From Oscillospiraceae bacterium (GTDB taxonomy: Bacteria > Bacillota > Clostridia > UBA1212 > SIG427): a stretch of DNA of 64,000 bases. A program made the position numbers and the translations under genes. The notes below the pieces were generated by a model. The model was not told the origin of the DNA, did no database searches, and saw only the letters and a list, made by a program, of their open reading frames with translations. Shown here piece by piece: positions 33,924-43,130 of the stretch (within the stretch, counting starts at the first letter, position 1; every line of letters begins with the position of its first letter). The stretch is from NCBI GenBank assembly GCA_015069135.1, contig SVJE01000001.1, positions 1-64,000 of the forward strand. Reading direction: 5' to 3'.

Positions 33924-36404
33924 ATGAAGAGAAGTTTGATTGCTTTTTTGCTTACTACCATTATTTTAATAATATGCTGTGGTATTAACTTTGTGTCGGC
34001 TACTGAAATAAGTGAAAGTGATTCCAACGCTTATGTAACAGGAACACTGGAAAATGGTCTTGAGTTCATACAATATGATAGTTACTGTGAGATCACTTGT
34101 TATAACGGTATAAATAATTCTGTTGTGATTCCTGAAGAAATTAATGGTCTGCCGGTAACAAGCATAGGCAACTCTGCATTTTCTGGTTGTAGAGATTTGA
34201 TTAGCATTGAATTACCTGACAATTTAGTTAGTATTGGAGATTCAGCTTTTTATGGTTGTCAAGGGTTAACCAAACTGATAATACCGGAAAGTGTAACCAG
34301 TATAGGTGTTTCTGCTTTTCGTGATTGTTCACAATTAACGAGTGTTAATATTCCTGATGGAGTAACTAAAATTGAAAAATATACTTTTTATATGTGCAAA
34401 GCATTAACCGAGGTATCTATTCCTGATAGTATAAATAGCATAGGGAGTTATGCCTTTTATTGTTGCTATACGTTGTCTGATATTAAAATACCGAATGGTG
34501 TAACATATATAGATGATTATACCTTTTATATGTGTAAAGCTTTAATTGACATAGACTTGCCGGACGGTATAATCAGCATAGGTAAATATGCTTTTTCTCG
34601 CTGTGATATATTACCTAATTTGGAAATTCCGAGTACTGTTACAACAATAGGTGAGTATGCTTTTAGTGGATGCTACAAGTTAACTGATATTAAGCTGCCA
34701 GATTGTGTTACAAGTATAGAAAGTCATGTTTTTTACTGCTGTTACAAGTTGGATTCTATTAATATTCATAAAAATATAACTAATATCAGCGAAGGCGCCT
34801 TTTCGAGTTGTTTAAGTTTAATTGATATAGAAATACCCCAAACTGTTACTTATATTGATAGTTCAGCTTTTTCTGGTTGTAATAATTTAAGATTTGTATT
34901 TTACAGGGGAACAGAGAAACAATGGGAAAATTTTGCTGTTAAATTACCATTAGGAATGATTGCTGAACCGAAAGTGTTTTATAATGTGTCTGATTTTGGC
35001 GTTTTAAATGGTTTATGGAAATATGTATGTTTTGACACATACAGTGTTGTGCTTGATTATGTAGGTGATGAAGAAGTCGTTGTTGTTCCAGGTGTGATTA
35101 ATGGAGTACCTGTGACTTTATTAGGGGAATCAGCTTTTAGGGAATGTGAAATTGTAACCAGTGTAACAATACCTGAAGAGGTAATTGCTATAGAGAAAAA
35201 TGCATTTTATAATTGCACAAACTTAACTACTGTGGATTTACCTGGAAATTTAAAAAGCATAGGTGCAGATGTATTTTATAATTGTGATAGTTTGAAATCT
35301 ATAGCATTGCCGAAAAGTTTGTCTGATATGGGAGCTGGTGCTTTTTCTTATTGTGATAACTTAACCGAAGTGGATATACCGGAAAGTGTTACGGTTTTGA
35401 AGCCGGCTCTCTTTAGAGAATGTACCAGTTTGACTAAAGTAACGATACCAAATGATGTAACAGAAATTGGTAATTATGTATTTGATGGCTGTATCAGTTT
35501 GGTAGAGATAACAATACCCAAAGGTGTAACGGTAATAAATAGTGGTATATTTTACAATTGTAACAGTTTGGAAAATGTAACAATACCAGAGGGCGTAACA
35601 AGTATTGGAGCGAGTGCGTTTTATGGTTGCGATAATTTGAAGAGTGTGAATATACCTGATAGTGTAATCAAGATAGGAAAGAGCGCGTTTGCTGGTTGTG
35701 ATAATTTAACCAGTATAGAATTACCTCCGGAAATAACTATCATACCGGAAAGTCTTTTAGCTTCCAGCGGTCTGATTAGTATAGCAATACCTGAAAAAGT
35801 AACAACAATTGAGAAAAATGCATTCTATAATTGTGCAGGATTGAAAATAGTAGAAATTCCGGCGTCGGTTACGAGCATAGGAGAATATGCTTTTAGTATT
35901 GTGGAAGATAGAGACAAGATTAAAGTGTATTATGAGGGAACTCGTATCAGATGGGACAATATTACCAAGGGAAAATATTACGGTTTAGATGGTGATGAGT
36001 TTATTTTTCTTTTGGAACCAGACTTGAAGCGACAGGTTAAAGAAAAGACTCATGTTTCTGAATTTGCATCAGCTCTGGGAGATGACTTTGTCTGTGTTGT
36101 ATATAAAGGTGATATCGTTGTTTCCTCTGATACATTTATTGGCACAGGAATGAAAATAGTTGTTACCAGTAAGACAACAGGAGAAACCTATAATAAGGAG
36201 CTTGTAGTTATTGGTGATACTAACGGGGATGGCAGAGTGACGAGTGCCGATTACATGAGAACTAAGAAGGCTGCAAGAGATTATAACTATTTATCCGCAA
36301 CCCAGAAAAAAGCAGCCGATATTAATGGTGATGGACTGATTAAAACTGCTGATTATATGAAAATAAAAAGATATACAAAAGGCGAATTCGATATATACGC
36401 ATAA
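33924..36404 (+). CDS. Secreted BspA-like LRR protein with C-terminal dockerin
   Basis: 826 residues. After a signal peptide (1-27) come two arrays of BspA/TpLRR repeats of about 23 residues ('L..I.IP..VT.IG..AF..C'), one at about 60-340 and one at about 385-670, each opening with a 'yngv/vGd-v.iP..inG.PVT.iG' cap. A beta module (about 695-770) and two dockerin-type calcium loops (DTNGDGRVTSADYM and DINGDGLIKTADYM, about 770-822) end the protein. BspA-like proteins mediate adhesion; the dockerin predicts docking to a cohesin elsewhere in the genome. GGGGAG precedes ATG 33924. The C-terminal module matches the one in the DUF4838 protein at 6029. Confidence 0.9.
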   Translation: MKRSLIAFLLTTIILIICCGINFVSATEISESDSNAYVTGTLENGLEFIQYDSYCEITCYNGINNSVVIPEEINGLPVTSIGNSAFSGCRDLISIELPDNLVSIGDSAFYGCQGLTKLIIPESVTSIGVSAFRDCSQLTSVNIPDGVTKIEKYTFYMCKALTEVSIPDSINSIGSYAFYCCYTLSDIKIPNGVTYIDDYTFYMCKALIDIDLPDGIISIGKYAFSRCDILPNLEIPSTVTTIGEYAFSGCYKLTDIKLPDCVTSIESHVFYCCYKLDSINIHKNITNISEGAFSSCLSLIDIEIPQTVTYIDSSAFSGCNNLRFVFYRGTEKQWENFAVKLPLGMIAEPKVFYNVSDFGVLNGLWKYVCFDTYSVVLDYVGDEEVVVVPGVINGVPVTLLGESAFRECEIVTSVTIPEEVIAIEKNAFYNCTNLTTVDLPGNLKSIGADVFYNCDSLKSIALPKSLSDMGAGAFSYCDNLTEVDIPESVTVLKPALFRECTSLTKVTIPNDVTEIGNYVFDGCISLVEITIPKGVTVINSGIFYNCNSLENVTIPEGVTSIGASAFYGCDNLKSVNIPDSVIKIGKSAFAGCDNLTSIELPPEITIIPESLLASSGLISIAIPEKVTTIEKNAFYNCAGLKIVEIPASVTSIGEYAFSIVEDRDKIKVYYEGTRIRWDNITKGKYYGLDGDEFIFLLEPDLKRQVKEKTHVSEFASALGDDFVCVVYKGDIVVSSDTFIGTGMKIVVTSKTTGETYNKELVVIGDTNGDGRVTSADYMRTKKAARDYNYLSATQKKAADINGDGLIKTADYMKIKRYTKGEFDIYA

Positions 36405-36413
36405 ATATTAACT

Positions 36414-36460
36414 TACATCTCAGGTATCAAGGCTTAACCGATATCTGAGATGTATTTTTT
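36414..36460 (+). terminator. Intrinsic terminator
   Basis: TACATCTCAG (36414-36423) pairs with CTGAGATGTA (36445-36454); additional TATC/GATA pairing lies inside, and T7 follows. Confidence 0.9.
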
Positions 36461-36543
36461 TGGATAAGAAATCTATTAGTGTATAGCTTTTTGCCTCTCG
36501 ATATGTTATCCTTAACCATAGATTTATCAATGGTGATTTTTGT

Positions 36544-38730
36544 ATGACAATAAGAGAATTAGAACCATTTGCATATGGTTATTACAATTCTAAAAGTGAA
36601 AATATAAGCATGAGAATTGCAGAGGGTATATACACCTTGTGTGAATGTTACCCACTTACTATTGATACAGACGTAGGGTTGATTGCTTTGGACTATTTTA
36701 ATGGTGGAGCAATAACAAATCTTGCTGTATACTTTGACTTTGGTAGTGGTATAAATGTAAGACGGGATGTGTTTGAAAGATACGAAGAACAGTATCCGGA
36801 AATTAAAGAAGAAATTGAAACTTACAAAAATTACTTTGATAAAGTTGCTACAGATGGTTCTTTCAGAAGAACCTGGACAGAAAAAGAAAGTGCCCTGTAT
36901 TGGGTGGAAAGCTTTTCCTCCGGTGACTGGATAGGTCACAGCAATCCTGATTTCGGTAAGATAGTGAGACTTGGAACAAGCGGAATCCGAGAAGAAATAG
37001 AGAACTGCCGTAAAAACCATCCTGAAAAAGATGAGTTTTACAAAGCATCTCTTCTTGTTTTAGATGCAATAGATTTGGTGTCTGAAAGATTTAAAGTAAA
37101 AGCTTTGGAGCTTGCTGACTTAAACGACGAACATAAGCCTTTATACTTAAGAATAGCAGAGGCTCTTAACACAGTGCCGAAACTTCCGGCTACAGACTTT
37201 TTTACAGCCTGTCAGTCATTTTACCTTTTGTACACATTGGACGGTAAGGATTCCCCCGGATGTTTTGATCAGTATATGATTGACTATTACAGGAAAAGTG
37301 ATTCTGAGGATGCCAGAGAAATACTGGAGAAAATGTGGGTAGGTTTCCTTAAAATGAGAGCCTGGAACCTTTGTATCAGCGGAAGCGATAAGGATTGGAA
37401 TGACCTTACCAATGAGCTTACATATTTAATCCTGGATGTAGCAGAAAAGTACAAATTTGTTACACCAAATCTTACTATGCGTGTACACAGAAACACACCT
37501 GATAAGCTTTTGAAAAGAGCTGCTGAAGTTATAGGTTCCGGTGTTTGTATGCCTGTTTTATACAATGACGAAGTTGTTTGTCCGGCATTAGAAGCTTTGG
37601 GTATTCCACCTGAAGACTCTCACCTTTATGTTATGAACGGATGTAACCAGATAGATATATTCGGTAAGTCTCATATGGGATTGGAAGATGGTGAAGTTTG
37701 TCTTCTTAAATGCCTTGAGTTTGCATTGTCCCGCGGTAAGTGTCTTGTTAAAAATCAAGTTGTAAGTATTGATACAGGAGATCCTGCTGAGTTTAAGACC
37801 TATGAGGATTTGTGGGAAGCCTACAAAAAGCAGGTTGAGTATATAACAGGGGTATGTGTGAATTTAGCTAATAAATATCAGAAGCACTTATCTTTAAATG
37901 CGCCTAACCCTTTAAGAACTATGTTTATAGAAGGTTGTCTTGAAAAGGGTGTGGACTACAAAGCCGGAGGACCATTATACAACCATGGTCAGATTTTAAT
38001 AGAGGCTATGTCTGATACTGCAGACTCCTTTGCTTGTATTAAGCACTTTGTTTTCGAAACAGGAAAGTATACAATGGCTCAGGTGGCAGAGGCCTTAGAA
38101 AAGAATTATGAAGGCTATGAAGAAATGTTTGAGGACTTCAGAAAATATCCTAAGAAGTTCGGAAATGACATAGAAGAAGTAGACAATATAGCAGGGGAAC
38201 TATTCTCGCACTTTGCATCTGTTTTAAGTTCTCATACCACTTTCCGAAGCGGTAATACGGGTATTTACGGTCCCGGTATGAGTACCTTTGACAGAACCGG
38301 CAGATACGGTATGGCTTTAGGTGCTTCTGCTAACGGCAGAAAAGCCCGCGATATAACTATAGCTGATAGTATAGGTCCTGTTCCCGGAAGAGATGTGAAA
38401 GGCCCTACTGCAGTGGTTAAGTCTGCTCTTAAGTACGATCAGAAACTTGCTAAAAGCGGTTTTGTATTGCAACTTAAATTTGATAGAGAAATGTTTATGA
38501 CGGAAAATGGCATTAACGGTTTTGTGGCATTGGTTAAAGCATACTTTAAGAATGGTGGCCAGCAACTTACTGTTACTGTTGTAAATTCTGATGAACTTAT
38601 AGACGCACAGAATCGTCCTGAACTTTACGGCCACCTTATTGTAAGAGTAGGCGGATATTCTGATTACTTTATATATCTTCCTAAAGATTTGCAGGATAAT
38701 ATTATTGCAAGAACTACTCATTTGTTTTAA
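36544..38730 (+). CDS. Glycyl radical enzyme of unknown specificity
   Basis: 728 residues of the pyruvate formate-lyase-like superfamily. The C-terminal radical loop RVGGYSDYF places the glycyl radical at about Gly704. The thiyl cysteine is Cys367 in MNGCNQID. Most eliminase-type members (glycerol, propanediol, hydroxyproline, choline enzymes) have GCVE, where Glu is the general base, and PFL has CC; here the motif is GCNQ, so it belongs to neither group. The activase follows directly. The enzyme is oxygen-sensitive and cytosolic. The substrate cannot be named; the neighbourhood has no microcompartment genes. Confidence 0.9.
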   Translation: MTIRELEPFAYGYYNSKSENISMRIAEGIYTLCECYPLTIDTDVGLIALDYFNGGAITNLAVYFDFGSGINVRRDVFERYEEQYPEIKEEIETYKNYFDKVATDGSFRRTWTEKESALYWVESFSSGDWIGHSNPDFGKIVRLGTSGIREEIENCRKNHPEKDEFYKASLLVLDAIDLVSERFKVKALELADLNDEHKPLYLRIAEALNTVPKLPATDFFTACQSFYLLYTLDGKDSPGCFDQYMIDYYRKSDSEDAREILEKMWVGFLKMRAWNLCISGSDKDWNDLTNELTYLILDVAEKYKFVTPNLTMRVHRNTPDKLLKRAAEVIGSGVCMPVLYNDEVVCPALEALGIPPEDSHLYVMNGCNQIDIFGKSHMGLEDGEVCLLKCLEFALSRGKCLVKNQVVSIDTGDPAEFKTYEDLWEAYKKQVEYITGVCVNLANKYQKHLSLNAPNPLRTMFIEGCLEKGVDYKAGGPLYNHGQILIEAMSDTADSFACIKHFVFETGKYTMAQVAEALEKNYEGYEEMFEDFRKYPKKFGNDIEEVDNIAGELFSHFASVLSSHTTFRSGNTGIYGPGMSTFDRTGRYGMALGASANGRKARDITIADSIGPVPGRDVKGPTAVVKSALKYDQKLAKSGFVLQLKFDREMFMTENGINGFVALVKAYFKNGGQQLTVTVVNSDELIDAQNRPELYGHLIVRVGGYSDYFIYLPKDLQDNIIARTTHLF

Positions 38731-38744
38731 TGGTGAGGTTATTA

Positions 38745-39650
38745 ATGTCAGACACAGCAGTTGTATTTAATATTCAGAGATATTGTATAAATGACGGCCC
38801 GGGAATAAGAACTACCGTGTTTCTTAAAGGCTGTCCTTTAAGCTGTGTTTGGTGTCATAATCCTGAATCAAAGAATGTAAGCCCGGAAGGCATATTAAGA
38901 GTTAATTTATGTGCTTCTTGCGGCGAATGTGTAAAAGTATGTGAAGCTGACTGCCATAGTATAACAGAAGAGGGAAAGCATATTTTTGCGCCGGTAAAAT
39001 GCACCATGTGTGGTGAATGTATTAAGTCTTGTCCTAAAAATGCCATGGAACTTACAGGCAAGGAAATGTCCGTAGAGGAAGTTATGGCAGAAGTTTTGCA
39101 GGATAAAATATTCTACGAAGCATCCCAAGGGGGAATGACAGTTTCCGGTGGGGAGCCATTTTACCAGAGCGAGTTTTTGTGTAAACTTCTTAAGGCCTGT
39201 AAAATGGCAGGTATCTCTACAGCGGTGGAAACCTGTGGTTTCGTTTCACCTGAGAAACTTTCTAAAGCATCACCTTTTGTGGATTTGTTTTTGTATGATT
39301 ACAAGCTTACAGACAGTGATCTTCATAAAAAATATACCGGTGTTGATAATGAGCTTATACTTTCTAATCTTAAGCTGTTAAATTCTTTGGGTAACGATGT
39401 GATTTTAAGATGTCCCATAATTCCTGGAGTTAATGATAATGAGGAGCATTTTAAAAGTATCGGTGCTTTAACCGAAAAGTACTCTAATATTTTGAAAGTA
39501 GAAGTGGAGCCTTATCATAGATTAGGGGAGAATAAGTATGCAGGACTTGGAAGAAAGGCTGAAAGTTATACTGTGCCGGATCAGGAAATGAAGGATATGT
39601 GGCTTCATAAGTTGGAGAAACTTTGTAAGTGTAGGGTGGTTGTGAATTAA
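38745..39650 (+). CDS. Glycyl radical enzyme activase
   Basis: 301 residues. The radical-SAM motif CPLSCVWC (about 29-36) is followed by an inserted pair of ferredoxin-type clusters (CASCGECVKVC and CTMCGECIKSC, about 55-100), the layout of GRE activases other than PFL-AE. VSGGEPF is the SAM-binding GGE motif. It abstracts a hydrogen from the conserved glycine of the upstream enzyme. ATG 38745 is chosen because GGTGAGG lies 6 bases before it; the ATG at 38730 overlaps the preceding stop and lacks a site. It forms a two-gene operon with the GRE. Confidence 0.93.
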   Translation: MSDTAVVFNIQRYCINDGPGIRTTVFLKGCPLSCVWCHNPESKNVSPEGILRVNLCASCGECVKVCEADCHSITEEGKHIFAPVKCTMCGECIKSCPKNAMELTGKEMSVEEVMAEVLQDKIFYEASQGGMTVSGGEPFYQSEFLCKLLKACKMAGISTAVETCGFVSPEKLSKASPFVDLFLYDYKLTDSDLHKKYTGVDNELILSNLKLLNSLGNDVILRCPIIPGVNDNEEHFKSIGALTEKYSNILKVEVEPYHRLGENKYAGLGRKAESYTVPDQEMKDMWLHKLEKLCKCRVVVN

Positions 39651-39660
39651 AATTTTCATG

Positions 39661-39688
39661 TTGATTTTCAATATTATTTGAGTATAAT
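39661..39688 (+). promoter_or_regulatory. Promoter of the 39.7-kb RNA
   Basis: TTGATT (39661-39666), a 16-bp spacer and TATAAT (39683-39688), 10 bases after the activase stop codon. The predicted start is near 39695. Confidence 0.65.
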
Positions 39689-39694
39689 AAATAT

Positions 39695-39948
39695 AGAGCA
39701 GAAATGTTCTCGATGAAAGAGCATCGTAAAAAGTTGGGCTGCAGATGGAGCAGGGTAATTTTCCATCTCGCTAAATGTCGTTATAGACATTGAGCTCTGC
39801 AACAGGGATACTGTTGTAGTCCACGTGGAGGACTTAATGATTTCCACGCCGTTTATGATATCTTAACTGGATATCGAGGCTGACAACCAGCAGAAAACTC
39901 TATTAATAAAATATTTTTTGAGGAGTGTGAGTAATCACACTCCTCTTT
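39695..39948 (+). ncRNA. Candidate ~250-nt structured RNA
   Basis: No reading frame, but dense local hairpins: AGATGG/CCATCT (39743-39769), AATGTC/GACATT (39774-39791), CAACAG/CTGTTG (39800-39816), CGTGG/CCACG (39823-39850), and GATATC/GATATC (39857-39876). GGGCTGC near the 5' end can pair with a GCAG-containing 3' segment. A promoter precedes it and an 11-bp terminator hairpin closes it. Size, hairpin number and clostridial host make a raiA-type RNA possible, but I cannot confirm that. It ends 14 bases before a nuclease-like gene. Confidence 0.65.
39920..39948 (+). terminator. Terminator between the RNA and the PBECR4 gene
   Basis: Perfect 11-bp stem GAGGAGTGTGA/TCACACTCCTC (39920-39930, 39935-39945) with a GTAA loop and only TTT after it, so partial read-through into the next gene is likely. 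Confidence 0.75.
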
Positions 39949-39962
39949 GCATATGAGGTAAA

Positions 39963-40583
39963 ATGTCGAAAAAAAGTGAAAAGAAAAATAATATACGTAA
40001 AGAAATAATAGATGCTGCAAAGATTTACAGTGCTAATTTAGCAGGTAAAGATTTTTTATATGTTTATGGGTCAGAATACTTTGAAGTGTCTTTTCCTGTA
40101 ACTCATTTTCTTCATTTAACAGGTGTAAAAACTGATTTGAACGCAAAAGATTTTTATAAAAATGCAAAAAATGGGAAGCTGTCGGATAAACAATTCTTTT
40201 TTGATAAAAGACATCCTTTCGCTAATGCTAAAAGAAAATTACCTTGTTTGAAAAAGTTGCCTGAATTAACCGATAGTGTGGTTTGTATTCTTAAAGATAT
40301 GACAACTCTTTCTATTACATATAAATTGAGTATAACAAATTTGGAGTTTACGTTAGGTTTGACAGAAAATATAGATAGGAAAGGAAATAAAGTTAATGAA
40401 TTCTATCTTCCTATGTCTTTAAGAGTAGAAGACTCTTCTGTCGAAAAAAGTAATGGGGGAGATATTGTTGATTTTATTTTTTGCAAAGATGCAAGTTTAG
40501 AGAAATATAACAAAATTCTGGTTAGTGATAACAATAAAACTATTCCGGAGAGCGTAAAAGAAATGATTAGTGATATTTTATAG
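39963..40583 (+). CDS. PBECR4-type nuclease-like protein
   Basis: 206 residues. The pattern AAKIYSANLAGKDFLYVYG...YFEVSF...FLHLTGV..LNAKDFY..A.NGKLS with a final YLPMSLRVED matches my recollection of PBECR4, a barnase/EndoU/colicin E5/RelE-like RNase superfamily domain mostly found in phages and mobile elements. No signal peptide or membrane segment. GAGGT lies 6 bases before ATG 39963. It follows a structured RNA and a weak terminator without any other promoter, so its expression probably depends on read-through. A toxin-like RNase role is inferred from fold assignment only. Confidence 0.72.
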   Translation: MSKKSEKKNNIRKEIIDAAKIYSANLAGKDFLYVYGSEYFEVSFPVTHFLHLTGVKTDLNAKDFYKNAKNGKLSDKQFFFDKRHPFANAKRKLPCLKKLPELTDSVVCILKDMTTLSITYKLSITNLEFTLGLTENIDRKGNKVNEFYLPMSLRVEDSSVEKSNGGDIVDFIFCKDASLEKYNKILVSDNNKTIPESVKEMISDIL

Positions 40584-40669
40584 AATGACTTTCAATGTTC
40601 TCATTGACCCACACCCCTAAAAATTATATAATTACAAAGGTTAATAATTAAGAATGACGGAGAAACAAA

Positions 40670-42517
40670 ATGAGTTACATCCCTGATAATATACTGCTTT
40701 CAGTAGAAAAGCCTTCCCGTTACACAGGTGGCGAGTGGAATGCAGTAATTAAAGATAAGAATAAAGTGGATATAAGAGTAGGCTTTTGCTTTGCAGATAT
40801 TTACGATATAGGAATGTCTCACCTGGGCATGAAGCTTCTTTATCATATGATGAATGAAAGACCTGATACATGGTGTGAAAGAGTATTTGCTCCATGGCCG
40901 GATTTAGAAGCAAAAATGAGAGAAGGGGGCTACAAGCTTTTTGCATTAGAGTCTCAGGAGACTGTAGATAAATTCGATATATTAGCATTCACATTACAAT
41001 ATGAAATGGCATATACCAACATACTTAACATGCTGGATTTAGCAGGTGTACCTGTATTCTCCAAAGACAGAGGTGAAGGTGTTCCTTTTGTTATAGCAGG
41101 CGGCGGTGTTGCAAACAACCCTGAGCCACTGGCTGACTATATTGATATATTCAACCTTGGCGAAGGTGAAGAAGTCCTTAACGAAATACTTGATACATAT
41201 AAAGAGTGGAAAAAAGCAGGCCTTTCAAGAAAAGAATTTCTTAAAATGGCAGCTAAAATTCCCGGTGTGTATGTTCCTGCTTTCTATGAAGAAACATATA
41301 ACGAAGACGGAACAATAAAAGAATTCAAGGCGATTGAGCCGGATGTTCCTGCTACAATAACAAAACGTGTAGTTGAGTCCTTTGATAAAGCATATTTCCC
41401 GGACAAGTTGGTAGTGCCTTACGGAAATGTTGTTCATGACAGAATAATGATTGAAGTAATGCGTGGTTGTAGCCATGGTTGCCGTTTCTGTCAGGCAGGC
41501 TTTATTTATCGTCCTGTTAGAGAGCGTAGCGTAGATACAATAATGGATTTAGCAAAAAAATTGGTAGACTCCACAGGCTATGAGGAAATTTCTCTTCTTA
41601 GCTTAAGTACCTGTGACTATACAAATTTAGAGCAACTTACAGATGCCCTTTTAGATGAATTCCAGGAAAGAAGAGTGAACTTAGCTCTTCCAAGCACAAG
41701 AGTAGATGCCTTTACATTAGGGCTCATGGAAAGAGTTTCAAAAGTTAGAAAGAGCGGTCTTACTTTTGCTCCTGAAGCAGGAACTCAGAGAATGAGAGAT
41801 GTTATAAACAAAGGTGTTACAGAAGAAGACCTTATCAGATCAGTAAGACTGGCTTTTGAAGGTGGCTGGAACAATGTAAAACTTTACTTTATGATTGGTC
41901 TTCCTTACGAAACAGATGAAGATGTATTGGGCATTGCTGACCTTGCTAAAAAAGTTCTTGATCAATATTACGATGTTCACGCAGGCAGAAAATGCAGAAG
42001 ACCTGAAATTACAGTCAGTGTTTCTACATTTGTACCAAAGCCGTTTACACCTTTCCAGTGGGCGGCACAGCCGGATATAGAGGAAATAAAGAGACGACAG
42101 CAACTTCTTAAAGGAGCTTTGGACAGAAGAATCAGATTTAGCTGGCATACACCTGAAACATCAGTATTGGAAGGCACACTTTCAAGAGGTGACAGAAGAA
42201 TAGGTAAAGTAATATATGAAGTGTGGAAAGCAGGAGGTACATTTGATGCCTGGGACGACTACATGGATTATGACAGATGGATGGAAGCTTTCTCAAAATG
42301 CGGATTAAGTCCTGCATTTTACAACTGTCGTGAAAGAGGCCTTGATGAAAACCTGCCTTGGGATCATGTCAGTGTTGGCGTAACCAAAAAGTTCTTCCAA
42401 AGAGAATATGAAAAGGCTCAGAAGGGTGAACTTACGGCACCTTGCGGTAAAAACTGTGCAGGTTGCGGTGTAGCAAAATACGGAAGGGGTGTTTGTGTTG
42501 GCGACATACAGAATTAA
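40670..42517 (+). CDS. B12-binding-type radical SAM protein (TIGR03960 family)
   Basis: 615 residues. An N-terminal cobalamin-binding-like domain (about 35-180, DIYDIGMSHLGMKLL) is followed by a radical-SAM domain with CSHGCRFCQAGFIYRPVRERS (about 265-285). The C-terminal tail has a Cys cluster CGKNCAGCG (about 597-605). Family members occur with TIGR03936 proteins, and in Firmicutes usually beside rng and rplU. The reaction is not established; RNA or protein modification linked to ribosomes is inferred from context. A GGAG site lies 8 bases before ATG 40670. The 3' end overlaps the next gene. Confidence 0.92.
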   Translation: MSYIPDNILLSVEKPSRYTGGEWNAVIKDKNKVDIRVGFCFADIYDIGMSHLGMKLLYHMMNERPDTWCERVFAPWPDLEAKMREGGYKLFALESQETVDKFDILAFTLQYEMAYTNILNMLDLAGVPVFSKDRGEGVPFVIAGGGVANNPEPLADYIDIFNLGEGEEVLNEILDTYKEWKKAGLSRKEFLKMAAKIPGVYVPAFYEETYNEDGTIKEFKAIEPDVPATITKRVVESFDKAYFPDKLVVPYGNVVHDRIMIEVMRGCSHGCRFCQAGFIYRPVRERSVDTIMDLAKKLVDSTGYEEISLLSLSTCDYTNLEQLTDALLDEFQERRVNLALPSTRVDAFTLGLMERVSKVRKSGLTFAPEAGTQRMRDVINKGVTEEDLIRSVRLAFEGGWNNVKLYFMIGLPYETDEDVLGIADLAKKVLDQYYDVHAGRKCRRPEITVSVSTFVPKPFTPFQWAAQPDIEEIKRRQQLLKGALDRRIRFSWHTPETSVLEGTLSRGDRRIGKVIYEVWKAGGTFDAWDDYMDYDRWMEAFSKCGLSPAFYNCRERGLDENLPWDHVSVGVTKKFFQREYEKAQKGELTAPCGKNCAGCGVAKYGRGVCVGDIQN

Positions 42518-43130
42518 GTACGGACGCTATGAAGGCGTAAAATATATAGCTCACTTAGATATGTTAAGACTTTTTGCCAGAGCTGCAAGAAGATGTTATT
42601 TACCAATGGCTTACTCCCAGGGTTTTAACCCACATCCATTGTTTGTTTTTGGTATGCCTATACCTGTAGGAACCACCAGTGAAGATGAATATGTAGATAT
42701 AACACTTACGGAAGATTTAGAGCCACAACAGATTATTGATAAAATGAATGCTGTAATGCCAAAGTCAGTAAGACTTTTAGGAGCAAAGCTTCTACCTGAT
42801 AATGCACCTAATATTATGAAAAGTGTAGTAGCTTCCAAGTACAGAGTAAGCGGTAATTTTACCGAAGAAGAGTACGAAAGTATTTTGAAAAAGGCGAAAG
42901 AAACCGAGCCGTTAGTTGTAGAAAAGAGAACAAAGAGTGGTACCCGCCCGACAGATATTCGTCCTATGATTTTCAAAGTGGAAAGACAGGGTGATTACCT
43001 TATTGTTACCACAGCTGCAGGAAATGAGATGAACTTAAGACCTGAGCTGGCTGTAAATTCATTGGCAGGCCATGAAACTGAAATAACAAAGATTCACAGA
43101 CTGGCACTTTTGGATAAGGAAGATTTATGA
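42495..43130 (+). CDS. TIGR03936/DUF2344 radical SAM-associated protein
   Basis: About 211 residues. YRIKYGRYEGVKYIAHLDMLRLFARAARR and YSQGFNPHPLFVFG are hallmark family stretches. It is the obligate neighbour of the TIGR03960 radical-SAM protein and overlaps its 3' end by 23 bases. The start is uncertain: GTG 42495 gives a normal N-terminus with AAGGGG 5 bases upstream, GTG 42489 overlaps that site, and TTG 42498 is also possible. The last 4 bases overlap rng (ATGA). Function unknown, presumably part of the same modification step. Confidence 0.88.
   Translation: MLATYRIKYGRYEGVKYIAHLDMLRLFARAARRCYLPMAYSQGFNPHPLFVFGMPIPVGTTSEDEYVDITLTEDLEPQQIIDKMNAVMPKSVRLLGAKLLPDNAPNIMKSVVASKYRVSGNFTEEEYESILKKAKETEPLVVEKRTKSGTRPTDIRPMIFKVERQGDYLIVTTAAGNEMNLRPELAVNSLAGHETEITKIHRLALLDKEDL

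Noticed and set aside
34100-35900. Tandem DNA repeats in the BspA-like gene
   Set aside because: The repetition is at protein level (LRR_5 units) with diverged codons; no separate DNA repeat is needed.
39695-39948. RNase P, tmRNA or SRP RNA
   Set aside because: The conserved cores of these RNAs are not seen, and the many short local hairpins do not fit their layouts.
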